Shown here piece after piece: positions 1 through 12,100 of a stretch of 64,000 nt of DNA. Each line of letters starts with the position of its first letter. Positions within the stretch are counted from its first letter, which is position 1. A model generated the notes under the pieces. It did no database searches. It saw nothing but the letters and a program-made list of their open reading frames with translations, and had not been told where the DNA came from. The stretch comes from Apium graveolens (taxonomy: Eukaryota > Streptophyta > Magnoliopsida > Apiales > Apiaceae): assembly GCF_009905375.1 (NCBI RefSeq), contig NC_133655.1, positions 166,308,588 through 166,372,587 of the forward strand, written 5' to 3'. Position numbers and translations under genes: made by a program.

Positions 1-672
1 TCTTAGCTAGGACTAAGGCTGTTGATGTTAGGTTTAGCAGCTTAGGGAAATCTTGTATAAATTCTGATGTAATCTCAATTTCATGAATGTATTCACTTGA
101 TATATTAATGAAATTTGTTTTTATTTCAAGATTTTGTCTCTAAGATATTTTGTAATGCATTGATAAATCCTGATTGATATTCTGATGACCATATAAATTC
201 TGTTTAACTTTAAGTTCTGACTTTCCTTTATCAGTACTTATTCATATGATTTATCTTGGTCATTTTCACTTGACTTATTTTCAGAATATTAATGTTGTAG
301 TGAAAAATAATTCCATAAGTGGGAACGGCTTCAATTTTGAATTAAAACTGTTTCACCTTAATTAATGGCATATCTGGGTAAGTGGAACGGTTTTTTCCTT
401 GAAAACAGGCAAGTGGGTAAGTAATAATTACTGTATTCTCGAGCCCAGTAACTATCCGTTATTACTGCATGTCTGACAGGTGTCCAACGGTAACATTTTT
501 TTTAGAGTATAAGTACGACAGAGAGAGGATTTCTTTAATCTTTTATTTCCTTCATATTTTTTTTTCTCTCTACTTGCTTTTACTCTCACTTTCTCTCATC
601 TTCTCACGTTGGTTTTTCATACAGACATTTTATCAAACACCTAACAGGCACTTTTTTATCTAAATTTTTCAC
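1..672 (+). other. Non-coding spacer ahead of the accessory ORF
   Basis: No gene is recognised. A short frame is open from the left edge (about 3 to 92), which could be the tail of an upstream pol, but it shows no motif. The rest is AT-rich with a strongly pyrimidine-rich stretch at about 530-620, just before the accessory ORF. Confidence 0.4.
508..624 (+). promoter_or_regulatory. TATA-like box, CT-rich tract and splice-acceptor-like site before the accessory ORF
   Basis: TATAAGTA at 508-515 is followed by a CT-rich run (about 530-610) and then by TTTTTCATACAG ending at 624, which fits a plant 3' splice site. The ORF starts 49 bases later. Two readings are possible: an internal promoter with a pyrimidine-patch leader, or an acceptor for a spliced subgenomic RNA that brings this 3' ORF near the 5' end of a message. 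The sequence alone does not decide. Confidence 0.35.
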
Positions 673-3600
673 ATGGCACCTAAGGATTTAATCATTGATG
701 GAGCTAAGTTTGTTCCAACCAACTATGCTGCAATTCTTGATCATGCTGAAGCTCCATCTGAATTGCATTTTGTGCAAGATCTTCTTGCACACAGTGAGAA
801 TGGGTATGTATTAACCCAGCCTTCAGTCTTTTCGAGCCAACAAGTTCTGACATTTTGGCGGACTGGGCACTTTGATGATGGTGGTAAACATGGCACTCCC
901 AGTATTGTTTTCGAAGTGGGTGATTCATCTTATGCAGTTACTCCTGGTACAATACGCAGGGCTCTACATCTCCCAGAAGAGTGTACTTTTTCAATTCCAG
1001 AGGAATCAGCTCTTCAGGAGTTAATGACTAATTTGGGATATGAAAAGAGTTTGGCAAAACTTGGGCAGTTGAAACGGGCTCATATCAGAATAGAATGGAG
1101 CTTCTTCTTCGACTGCATCACCAAAGCTTTTGGGAACAAATGTTCGAATTTTGATGATATCCCAATTCTGAGTCAGCACATCGGGTATGCTATTATCAAT
1201 CAAACTTATTTTGATTTTGCAACTGGTATAATTGGTTTTATTGGGGATAGGATGACAGAGGATAGGATTGTTATCTATTTTGCTAGATTCTGTCAACTTA
1301 TTTATACTTTTTGTACTGATGAACCTCAATTAGTCAGTTCCTCAACCACACCTTTTAAAGTTGCAAAACGCTACTTTAATGACCTGATAAATGCTGACAC
1401 TAAGAAATCAGTGGTTAGACCATTACAGATTCCTCAGTCTGTAAAACAGATCCTAGTAAATGCTGATCCTGATACTTATAGATCTGTTTACTCTGATGTC
1501 CAACCAACAACAAATACCCAAAAACCATCATCCTCAGCACCTACCAGTCATTCTACTCAACCTACCCTCAGGACATATCTCAAATCCTATCTCTCCATTT
1601 CACAGACTGTTCAACCCTCATTCTCAGCACCTACTGTGAAGCCTCATTCTCAACCCTCATTCTCAACCCTCATTCTCAAGAGGCTTAGAAGAATGATAGT
1701 TCCTGACACTCCAAAGGAATCCAAATCAACAAAGAGATACAAGAAACAGAGGGCACACAGGCCAGTTTCAGATGATGAAGAGGAAGCAGCTAAGGAAGTG
1801 GATCAGGAATCTCTGATCTCACAAGACAAGGAATTTGCTCCAGTCACTTCTTCTCCATCAACTCCATCTCAGGAAGCTGTTTCTGAAAAGGCTAACACAC
1901 CATCTGTGTCTCCTGTTGATCCAGGCACAAGTGCTGATATTGATATTCAAAACTTGGTTGTGCCTGAAATAATTCTCGTAGAAGCTCCACCTGCAACTAA
2001 TCCTTCAACAACACCTGTTACTGATGTTGTTCAAACTCCAGAGTTATCAACAACACCTTCTCTGCATCATGATGCTGATGATCAGACTTTAGGTGAGCAT
2101 CAGGATTTGGCTGTTGATCAGAACTTAGAACCAGATCAGTAATTAGAGGATGCTGAAACCTCCATTGTTACTCACACTGTTGTCTTATCAGAAGATACTG
2201 ATTCTTTAAGTTCTGATGCTGCAAATGCTGGAGATACTGGTGATGTTGCTCCAACTGCAGATGCTGATGTAGCAGGTCCTTCAGGACATGCTCCTCAACA
2301 GACTATTCTAAAGTCTGAACTGGTTAAGAAGTTTGTTACCGGAGAAGCACCAGTACCTTGGAGTGAAACTCCTGCAGGACAGGAGTGGACTAACGAATGG
2401 AACTCAGTTTCATGTGTTCCAACTGAAAAGCATCTTGTTGAGCACTTGACTAAAGCTGATGAAATGTTAAATTCTGATGATTTCAAAATCCAGCTTAGAG
2501 TCACTGCATTGAGTACTAAACATCTACAAGGTCTTCACTCAACTACTCATGCAGAGCTACACAAGATTCAGGAAGAATTTATCAAACAGGAACAAGTTTG
2601 GAAAATTGATAAGAAAAAGTTCTTCCAACCTACCTTTGACAGGATTGCTTATATTGAGAAGACTCAAGATCATCAACAAGCTCAGATTGATGATATTCTG
2701 AAAAATCAAGCTTCTCAGCAATCACAACTGACTGAAATCCAATCCTCAGTAGAATTGCTTATCTCTCTTCTACTACCTGCTGATGCCAAAAAGGGGGAGA
2801 AAGTAATTAAGTCCAAATGCAAGACTGACAAGACACTGACAGGGAAGGATGATAAAAAAGATGATCAAGGAAACCCTGGAATGGGTAGAGGTCATAGTCA
2901 AGGTAGAAGATTCACATCAAGAAAAGCTGAAATCACAAGTCACAGGACAAGTTCTGATACTGGGAAAAGAATAAGTTCTGCTGCTGGTAAAAGGATAAGT
3001 TCTGATGAACTTTTAGATCTTGATGAGGAAATGTTAAGATAGTTATTTCTTCAGGAAAATCCAGGAATGGACTTGGAAAGTTTAATGGAAGAAGAAGCCA
3101 GACTTAAATCAGAGAAAGTCACATCTAAATCTGAAGCTTCTGGTAAAAAGCCACTTCCAAAACTCAAAGGCATTGTGATCAAAGAAAGGACATATACTGA
3201 AGCAACATTTTCTAGATCACAACCGCAGATAGATCCAAGATCCAAGGGTAAAGAAAAGGTTGGTGAACCTATCAAAATTTATGTGCCTCCAGAGGATGAA
3301 GAAATTACTGATGAAAAGGATAATCTTACTCTAACTTCAAGAAAAATTCTTAAAACAACCTCTGACATGGCTCAAGTTGTTCAGAGTGAAGAAATTGTAA
3401 GTTCTGATACTCAGAAGAAGCAAGTAACCTCTGACATAGCTCAAGTTAACTTGATATCAGAAGATAGACCAAAGACACTCCTACCAGGATTCACTAAAGC
3501 AAAATAGACTCAACCTTTGAAGACTACTGCAAGTGGTTTTGAAGCTAGAGTAGTTACTGGAAAGGAAGCAAGAGATAAAACTGGATTGGGAAGTGCTGAT

Positions 3601-4215
3601 GAAAGAAGAATACATAACACTACCAATGATCCAACTTCCTTGAGTGAACCAGGTATTGGAGCAACTCCTGAGAGATTGAATCAACTAGAATCTGTACAGA
3701 TGGTTTACCATACCTACTTGAAAGAATACATCTTGTTGTATTTCATGACAGATGGTAGGGTTTATCATATAAGACAAAATGCCATTCCATTGAAGTATTT
3801 TGAAGAATTGGAGCATGTACTATTCTTACTTCAAGTGGATGACAGAATAACAGGAACTGCTGCAAACTATTTGAAAGAACAGATTCAGAGACAGAAAAGG
3901 CTTTATTCTATTAAGTCTGACAGCACATACGTTCCAAAGTACAGAGATCACAATGGTGATATAGTTGAAATGAAGCCCAATATTGCTAAGATTATAACTA
4001 CCTTTCTGGGGTACAGGGCTGTTGAATTCAATCTTGAGTCTGATAAAACTTATTTGATCAGACTGGATCAGGATATAAGAAAAGCAAAGATCAATGATCT
4101 CAGAGCTGCAATCTTTCAAATTGGTGAAGATACTGCAGAGCTTAAAGATGCCAAAAGGAGAATGATTGATGAACTCAGATATGCTGAGAAATGTTTGTTG
4201 AAGAACTATCTCTGA
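673..4215 (+). pseudogene. Accessory ORF of a copia-type element, broken by three nonsense codons
   Basis: One reading frame runs unbroken except for TAA at 2140-2142, TAG at 3040-3042 and TAG at 3505-3507. It has 1181 codons with the final stop at 4215. All four open blocks share one frame, and the gap 2143-2445 is open too, so this is one gene. Residues 1-280 look globular (start MAPKDLIIDGAKF). Residues 280-590 are rich in Pro, Ser, Thr and Gln. About 600-710 is heptad-like and probably coiled coil. About 710-950 is Lys/Ser/Glu rich. The last ~230 residues look globular again. There is no signal peptide, transmembrane segment, zinc knuckle, RT or integrase motif. It resembles the uncharacterised plant retrotransposon-associated proteins found in many dicot genomes. 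Its role is unknown. With no membrane segment, an envelope role is not supported. Confidence 0.7.
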
Positions 4216-4440
4216 ACAACTCCTGACATCAGAGAGATCAGATGATGAAGCCAAGTCGAAGATCTACAACTGCTTAAATTCTGATATTTGTACAGACTGA
4301 AGTTGTTATCAGAAGTTGAATATTGGTAAAGCTTTAAGGATTGTAAGTTGTAGTTATCTAGTCTAATTCTCATGCATTTGTACTTAATGTTTTTGACATC
4401 ATCAAATATCTGTTAAACTTGTATATTATGCTAATTTACA
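4216..4440 (+). other. Spacer between accessory ORF and polypurine tract
   Basis: Non-coding 3' region of the left-hand element. Nothing is recognised in it apart from its position between the stop codon and the purine tract. Confidence 0.4.
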
Positions 4441-4453
4441 AGTTGGGGGAGAT
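4441..4453 (+). promoter_or_regulatory. Polypurine tract
   Basis: AGTTGGGGGAGAT sits immediately before the 3' LTR (TGTTAG). This is the plus-strand DNA priming site expected in an LTR retrotransposon and sets the element's orientation as plus. Confidence 0.8.
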
Positions 4454-5064
4454 TGTTAGATATATTTGATAATGTTATGGCTAATATAATTTATGTTTAG
4501 ATTTCAGATCTTACTTAACAGGACAAATCAGTACTTAACCGTTGATCAGTACTTATACTGGAAGTCAGGACTTAAGGATATCAGTACTTATATTATCAGG
4601 AGATAATCATCAGAAGTTAGATATCAGAACTTAAGTGCTGAAGGACGATCAGATAAGGACAGTAGCTGATTAAAGGATAGAAGATCAAGATAAACATAAG
4701 AAGAGATATGCATGAAGAAGGAGTTCCGTGAAGAATGGAATACTTGGAATAAAAGATATCTGATTGATATATTTTAGTAAGCAGAATGATATTCCATATC
4801 AATTAGCGATTATCTTGTAACTGTGTAGTATATAAACATAGACATAGGGTTTACACTATAAGTGTTATCATATTCGAGAAGATTATTCATTGTAACCCTA
4901 GTAGCTCTCGTGATATTTGTTCATCACTGAGAGGTAACAGTTCCATACTGTAACAGAGTTTATTGTTTCAATAAAGTTTGTTTTCTGTTACTTAAGATAT
5001 TAAAGTTCGATTTGATTGTATTATACACTGTATTCACCCCCTCTACAGTGTGTGTGACCTAACA
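4454..5064 (+). repeat. 3' LTR (611 bp) of the left-hand copia-type element
   Basis: It begins TGTTAG and ends CTAACA, a perfect 6-bp inverted terminal repeat, and follows a polypurine tract. It contains a TATA box (4829-4836) and a 'catagggtttacactataag' type downstream region as expected for U3/R. The partner LTR lies outside the window, so the target duplication (AACAC at 5065-5069 would be one copy) cannot be tested. Confidence 0.85.
4829..4836 (+). promoter_or_regulatory. TATA box in the 3' LTR
   Basis: TATATAAA in a 'tagtatataaacat' context, about 230 bp before the LTR end, is the probable LTR core promoter. Transcription would start about 30 bp downstream. Confidence 0.55.
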
Positions 5065-7134
5065 AACACATTTATCATATAGCACATAGTACATAACTTT
5101 TCAAAGAAGATTAGGGGTTAAAATGATTTTCCAGGTATTTAATATGAGTTTTGAACATTTTTCAGAATTAAAACGGATAACAGAATCATTTTATATATAA
5201 ATAACAGGGCTCGAATATCCGAATTCGAATTTAAAATCATTTAATATTAATTATCGAGCCTCGAACATAATTTAAAATAATATTTTAAAGATCGAAACTT
5301 TTTTTCAGGATTTTTGAATCAAAAGAAATAATAAAATCCAATTAAATAATAAATTAAAATTAACTAATAACTAATTAAATTAATTAATCAAATAATATTT
5401 AAATTAATTGACCAATTAAATAATTAATTATTAACTAAAATTAATTAATTAAATAATTCATATTTATTTTTGAATTTGAATAATTTTTTAGTATTAAAAT
5501 ATTGATTTTTGAAATTTTTAAATATTAAAAATCATTTTTCTGAAATTAAAATAAAAAGATAATATAATTTTTTAAAAAAATTTAGAAACAGAAATATGAT
5601 TTTTGTAAGATTTTGCAACTATAGGGGTTAACTGTGAAAGTGAGGAAAGAACGATGACTAAATTGTAATTTGCCATCGTCCTCCCCCCATTTCGCAAACG
5701 ACAGTCGAGGAAGCCATTAACGGCGACCCCCTCCGTCTGAAGATTTTCCGGCAACAACAAACACAACCCAGAATCAACTCATATTTACAGGGAATGATCC
5801 TCTCGACTCTAGGGACTCATCCGCAGGGTCATAATCAACAAACGATAAAGATTTCGACCGGAAAAATCCAATCAAAACTTCCGCCGCCGCCGCATTTCAG
5901 TTTCCGGCGAGGCTCTCCGGTTATCCTCTGTTCATCACACATACATCAATCGATTCCTTTTTCAACGATCTATCTATTGGTTAAACTAATTAAGCCAATA
6001 ACCCCTGGGTTAAAAACACCCACTTCTCATTCAAGAACAATCAAGAATATTTAAACCCTAATTTCAATAATTCGAGAATCAAACTCAATTTTCTATATGT
6101 TATTGAACTCCAAATTCAACATATGATATAGCAAAATGATCAGAATCAAATTATTTATAACATGCAAGCATCAAATCACACAAACAACATCAAAAACAAA
6201 ATTTTATAATTAAACCCAAATTAATTCGAATTTAATAAAAAATATAGGAAAATACCTACATTTTCTGTAGTGAAATTGATTGTAGTATCTGAAAGTACTC
6301 TTCACAAGCTTTGTTTTGACTACTCACAAGCTTGATTTCGATATCGATAATGCATTCGTTTTTAGGTTTGATTCTCAAGAACACGACCAATTTTAGGGTT
6401 TTTCTTTGAAAATTATATATTTTTATTGTCTGCAAATGATAATCTGTACAAAATAAAATACGATAAAAGCTATTTATATTTACGGAATATTGGTACCTCG
6501 TAGGATCATATCGAATATAAAATTAAATACTTAATTAATAAACAAATCCAATTCGTACCGGTTTTGGGATAATTATCAAAATAAGGCTTTTTGTAAATCC
6601 GGTCTTGGTATCATCGCTTTGGTTACATGAATTACGAGAAGATAATATAATAGTTTAATCAAAATATCCCGTTTCTCGAAAATACGGGTTTTATCAATTT
6701 ACCGAAACGAATATTGTATCAAAAATTTTGCGTCGAAACCTGCACAGGTAAAACCGTACTTCGGATCGAAAAAGTCAAAACATGAAAAATGCTCGGAATA
6801 ATCATATTCGGTTAGAAAGGAGTTTTCCCGAGACTTCCGGGTTGTAAAAATGTAAAAAACGGTTGAAGTCGGACGGTTCCCGATTACACAAAATAGTTTA
6901 TAATTACTCGAAAAAATAATTTATCAAATCTATTTCTTTATAAAATCGTATAAGAACATATAAATTTATAGAAAATTATCAAAATTATCTATACTTTATT
7001 TTGGACATATAAAAATTAAAATATTCAAATTTTACCATATTTAAATATTCAAACACATATACCAATTAACAGATAATTCACCCATATTCACATAATAATC
7101 ATAGAATATTTATTTATTGACAAAAATAATTACA
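5065..7134. other. Old AT-rich non-coding sequence, probably gypsy LTR debris
   Basis: No coding region is recognised. 5130-5580 is extremely AT-rich with many short direct repeats of TTAATTAA type. 5640-5960 is a relatively GC-rich island with CCGCCGCCGC and CCGGCGA. 6060-7130 is AT-rich again. The general plan (AT-rich block, GC-richer transcribed part, and a terminus like GGATATTACA near 7155) resembles an antisense gypsy LTR, but no matching partner or target duplication was found. The left copia-type element ends exactly at 5064, so it may have inserted into this sequence. Confidence 0.3.
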
Positions 7135-7817
7135 TGTTATATCCAGGATATTACAAGTTACAGCCTTAGAAATGATGTAAAATATGTAATCTTTTTATAT
7201 TACAACTTAAATGTACTATACATGATCTCCATCAATTATTTGTAACCTCTACATAAAGTTACAATAATTACTACTAACATCTTCTACCTATCTGAATACT
7301 TTGGTCCACCTGAGACAAAGCTGCAAGGGATTACCCCCATGATTGCAAGCGACTAAGTCCCACGCCGGCATACTGGTAATCGGTTGTGTTGTGACATTTA
7401 AAAGAAAGCAAGAGTGATCAATAATGCTCAGCCGTAATAATCAACAGTATGAAAAGACTGTTATAAAAATTATATTAATCCGTATAAGGATATATATTTA
7501 TTCAAAATAGTTTTCTTGGTGAAACACACCTCTTTTCAAAATAATGTTTTTGATTGACTTATTAGTCTGCAATTACCTTAATGGTAAACCCAGCACCTAG
7601 GCTCGGGTTATGATATTGCATCTCAATTCCAATTGGAAGAATAGGACATTCATCGGAGCCCTACTATACGATGATCAGTCCTATAACATAATATTATTAT
7701 TGTTCTCTATATGTAGATAAACGATTTCCTTACTCACGGTTGTCACCCAAGCCGCATTCGGGCTTTATATGGTTCCCCAACTCCCGGGTATATTTTGCAT
7801 ACTTTGCATGTACTTCA
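7135..7817 (-). repeat. Left half of an old gypsy-type LTR, interrupted by the copia element
   Basis: The stretch beginning about TGTTATATCCAGG parallels the LTR starts of elements A and C. 'AGTTACAGCCTTAGAAATG' corresponds to 'AGTTATAGTCTCAGAGATG' in A, and 'AAAGAAAGCAAGAGTGA' to 'AAAGAAGAAAGCAAGGGTGA'. It continues after the copia insertion at 59403. The start is uncertain by tens of bases, because 7155 (end of GGATATTACA) could be the boundary of a neighbouring element instead. Confidence 0.4.
7813..7817 (+). repeat. Target-site duplication of the copia element (CTTCA)
   Basis: CTTCA at 7813-7817 immediately before TGTTAG is repeated at 59398-59402 immediately after the 3' LTR. This proves the outer limits of the 51.6-kb composite insertion. 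Confidence 0.9.
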
Positions 7818-8970
7818 TGTTAGTGTTTGTGCCCTGGAGACAACACTATTATGTTTATATTATGAAACATTTGGATTATTAATTATGATTCTATGGATTA
7901 TTCTTTAGTAATTTATTACATCTTTATTTTCTGTGATAATATATTAGATTCATAAATGTCCTTGGAATATGATATGTAAATCTATATCTCTAAGTACGTG
8001 ACTTAGAAATGAGATTATGAGAATAGTATTGGTATTCCTAAAGGTCCCTAGTCAAGTATTATTGTTAAGGGATGATAATAAATACATTGAGACTAGTGTG
8101 TTTGTCGACTGATGATCACATCTCATTGATCATAGGTATGGTGATACTAAAGTCAAAATACAGGCACATGTATTAAATACATGGTGCTGGATTGACCCGT
8201 TGTGAGATACAACATGTTTAAAGTGTCATAAGTTAATCTCACAATGATAATGATGTATTGGTCCCTTGAACTGAAATCATTATATTTCGATATGAGAATT
8301 AATATACTATGATACTATTGAAAGTTATCCTTGACCGGGTAATAATAAAAGTAGACATTGGGTATATTATGAATCGTATAAGAAATATGAATTATCTAGA
8401 TGGGATTTAGCCTTCCTTTATTAAAGGGGTGATATTATTGGCCTCTTGATTGAGTAAGACTATAAAATGCATGACCGTGCTCAAATAGTGATTTGTTTAA
8501 TAGTTTACTCATTGATCAAGGAAAAAAGGATTAAACGCTTGCAGAGGATGACACAATGTATGCCTCGAGTTTGATCTATAATATAAGGCTAAAGAGATTA
8601 TATTACATTGTACATTATTCACGAAAGGTTTAATTGAATCACCAATTATTATTATTACTTGGGGAGCAATGATGTATTACTATATGCCATTCATTGTTTA
8701 TAATTTTGTTATTAGAAAATAAAATTATTGCCAACATAATAATAACTTAAAGGGTCACACACAAAGAATGTTTAAAACGGAGTGTTATTTAAATTATGAA
8801 TTTAAATATTTTATTGTTAATTTGAATTTAATTATATAATTAATTAAGTGAGACTTGATTAATTTTATGTATATTAGAATTCGAATTTAATAGTAATATA
8901 AACCCAAAAATAAGAATGGGTCCTTATAGAAGCCCATTAAGATTAGGGTTAGGCCCAAATACTCTCTCCC

Positions 8971-8980
8971 TATATATACA
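8971..8980 (+). promoter_or_regulatory. TATA box of the copia 5' LTR
   Basis: TATATATACA after a CTCTCTCCC stretch, followed by the 'TTTAGGGTTTAG' leader-like sequence. The same box is kept at 59018-59027 in the 3' LTR. It is the probable start of element transcription, but element A now separates it from gag by 15 kb. Confidence 0.55.
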
Positions 8981-9177
8981 TTAAGATATATATTTTTAGG
9001 GTTTAGTTGACACATCACATTTTTGAGAAAACCCTAGCAGTTCTACATCTTAGAGAGGCTAGAGAGAGAGAGAAAATAGGCAACCAAATCGGCTAGTACC
9101 GCTCCGGTGATCGTTGGATGATCGGGCATTCGTTTGGATACCTTGGTAGTAGATCTTCGAAAGAAGGGCTGCTGTGT

Positions 9178-9182
9178 TGGTT
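9178..9182 (+). repeat. Target-site duplication of element A (TGGTT)
   Basis: TGGTT precedes TGTAACACC at 9183 and is repeated at 24322-24326 right after GGGGTTATTACA. Removing one copy plus the element restores continuity with the uninterrupted 3' LTR at about 59230. Confidence 0.95.
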
Positions 9183-12100
9183 TGTAACACCCCCAAATCC
9201 GGGGTCGGGGATCCGGGCTGTCACGAGTTCCATTTCCCTTAATAACACCCAATCTTAATAAATAATCAACTACTCTGTACTGTGACCCCACAATAAACAC
9301 ACACACCACAAGTTATAGTCTCAGAGATGAATATCCAAAAATAATCACAAGTCGTTTTATTCCACAATTATATGCCAATACACCTTAAAAGGGTTTCTGA
9401 ATAAATTTACATTTCTTTGCCATTATTACAATTCATAAATATACATAAATCTGGTACATCAAAAGTTGAAGCCTAGCCTATTGGTAGTTCCTACCTCAGC
9501 TACAGCGACATCAATGCCTATAGGAAACTGCGGAACGTTTCCTATCCGCTCGCGAATTGGGAGCTTGGTCCTGTTCATCTTTTCTATCTGTTGTTGTGTG
9601 ATGAAAGAAGAAAGCAAGGGTGAGCAGCAAGCCCACCAAAATAATATGTATAATGATTTACAGTATATGAGCCTTCTCATAGTACTCATAAAAGTCTTGG
9701 TCAAAAGAAATGAACCAAGTTTGATATCTTAATGCGATGAAGTCGCAAAATATTCAGTATATATACATATATACTTTTCAAAATCTTGGAAGTCCTCTTC
9801 CATGCATAATATACCCAGAGTTCCAGTTTATAACTGTATAAAACTATCGTTGCAAGGTGATCTCATATATCTAACCTTGTCTCAACATTTTTCTGAAAAT
9901 CTTTGACATGCATAAGATAATCATTTACTAGATATAAGTTTAAAAGATGAAGTTACAAGATACTCCAATATACTTATATCTTTTCCAAATACTACTTGAA
10001 CTACCACCGTTCAAGTTATAATTAGTTCAAAAGTTCATCACATAGATGAGACTACAAGATAATACTTGAATAGATTCAATCTTAAAAATATCATCAAAAT
10101 AAAATGAAGTTATGAGATACTTCATTTGATGCAAACATCATTTTGAAAACTTGACCCTGCCAACACTCAACAATCACCCAACCGTAGCCTTTCTATCGAA
10201 GTGCTCTGGGTAGTGTTGCAGAAATATCTAATTGGATGATGAACTCATTACGGGAGTTTACCGCGCCAGGAAGACCACTTACGATGATCAGTCGTAGTAG
10301 TTCAACCCCACCATTTTCTACATATAGAGGAGAACCTGTCGGATTTACTTGTCAACCGAACACTGAACTCCTAAGGAATGGACCGCCTTAGCGGAACTTC
10401 CAGGCCATTTGGGCTAATATAATAAGGCTGGGCCGGCGCTACTCGACCACTTACGCCACTCCTAGTTCAGATGAAATCCATGACTCTGAAACGTAAAGCT
10501 CGTCCCCACTTTCCCCAAGTAGAAACTTGTTGATACGGCTCCACCAAGAAGTCGTATCTAGTTGGAAAGGAAAACTCACCGATATTTCCCAGGCGATGTC
10601 TGTTAATGGATTAACTTGTTCCAAGAATTTTACTTCCCGAGTGTTGGGTAAGTAATCAAAATTCTTTTATCAAGACAGCAACCTTGTTGCGAATATAAAA
10701 CACACCACAGAGCCGGATCCCTCAGGTTTTGAGCGAGTATTTAAATCCCCTTCGAAAGGAGGATCTTAAATATAAAAATGAGTTATAGGATCCGCTCTAA
10801 CTTTTAAAAATCATTTTGAAGACTCGCAAAACATTTTTAAGAATGTTTGGAGTGATGCTGATTTAACAAAATAAATCAGTCCCAATATATTAGAAAATAT
10901 CTGAATATTATTATTTAAATAATATTTCCATAAAGAATAATCTTTATAAAAATAATTGAAGTAGAAGTTTTGAAACTTATACTTGAAATGAATATTAAAT
11001 ATCCAAAGATATACCTATACGAAAGTACTATCTTTATTTGAATAATCAAAAGTGAGTTTGATTATCGACACCTTATTCTTTAATAAAATAAAGAATATAT
11101 CTCAGCAAATAATCGGAGTCATAGATCCTCAAATGAATATTCAAATAATATTCAATAAATAAAATAAGCTGAGTCATAAGCCCTCGAATGAATATTCAAG
11201 ATAATATTCATTAATAAAATAAAGTTATCGAATAAACCTTATTCGATTAATAGTTTTGAAAACTATAACCATATATATATAAATATATATATATATATAA
11301 TCTACTCGGGATCCTCGACTCCCGGTTTTAGAAAATGTTTTCACATTTGGGTCCCTATACTAAGGGTATATGCAAATTATCGCTATTCTCTAGCATAGGT
11401 ATTATCAACTGAACCAACAGATATATATGGCAAGAATACGAAACAGGCATGCATATATATACCATATCAGCATGCTTCAATATATCGCAAAATTTGCTAA
11501 TTAACCAACATGCATCTATCACAAGATAATGCATATACATATATACATCACAACAACAGTATAACGGGTAGAAAACTTGCCTGAGCGACTGGGGGTGATA
11601 AAAGGCTCGGGACGAGTCTGGTAACCTATAAACAACAAGTAAGTTGGAATTAAACCAAAGTCACTTGTAAATCTATACTCTAACTACCTTAGACTCTAAC
11701 GCTCGCTTTGCGCTTACTGATTCTCTTAAGTCACTCGAGTACCCTCAGCTCCACCATTTTTTATAATTTAACCATTACAAGTTTTAAGGCGATTCCTTCG
11801 CAAGTGTCTTACCAACTGCCTAACACTCTTACCATAATTGTTTCATACACTAATTAACCATTTTTGGTCTTTAACCTATGTTTCAAAGTAAGGCGAGGGG
11901 AAAAGTTTCGTTCGCAAAACGTCGTTACTTAAAACGGTCGTTTCTCCTAAACCGTATATCGGAATCAAACGAACTACATATCAAAACGAAGCTCGTAACA
12001 TGAACTATCTAAACATGGCAATGGTCATAATCTAACAGGGAGTTCTCGGGTCCAAATGTTATGAACAAAAGCAGTCTAAAGTAAATCGGACATTATGACG

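Larger units (their letters stand above)
1..5064 (+). mobile_element. 3' part of a Ty1/copia-type LTR retrotransposon with an extra 3' ORF
   Basis: The segment reads leader, long ORF (673-4215), purine-rich tract and LTR (4454-5064), so it is the 3' end of a plus-strand element. Its 5' LTR, gag and pol would lie left of the window. The purine tract GGGGGAGATT directly followed by TGTTAG is typical of plant copia elements. An additional large ORF between pol and the 3' LTR is known in the SIRE/Maximus copia lineage, so I infer a SIRE-like element. No pol domain is visible here, so the lineage is inference. A large non-autonomous derivative is the alternative. Confidence 0.6.
7818..9182 (+). 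repeat. 5' LTR of the copia element, first part (1365 bp)
   Basis: It starts TGTTAGTGTTTGTGCC, matching 57868 onward in the 3' LTR. The match stops after GTTGGTT at 9182, where element A begins, and resumes at 24327. The two parts sum to 1529 bp against 1530 bp for the intact 3' LTR. Confidence 0.95.

Noticed and set aside
2140..3507. Programmed stop-codon readthrough in the accessory ORF
   Set aside because: Three different stops (TAA, TAG, TAG) at unrelated places lack a shared readthrough context. Point mutation is the simpler explanation.
673..4215. Envelope-like protein in the left-hand element
   Set aside because: No signal peptide, hydrophobic fusion-like segment or transmembrane anchor is visible in the 1181 codons.
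9459..9732. Overlapping 81- and 88-codon frames, repeated at 18561-18834
   Set aside because: They lie in matching positions of the two element A LTRs, on both strands, with no protein similarity. Repetition here reflects the LTR duplication, not gene conservation.
11113..11300. CRISPR-like or satellite array
   Set aside because: Only two degenerate adjacent units without spacers, inside an LTR of a plant element. It is a minisatellite.
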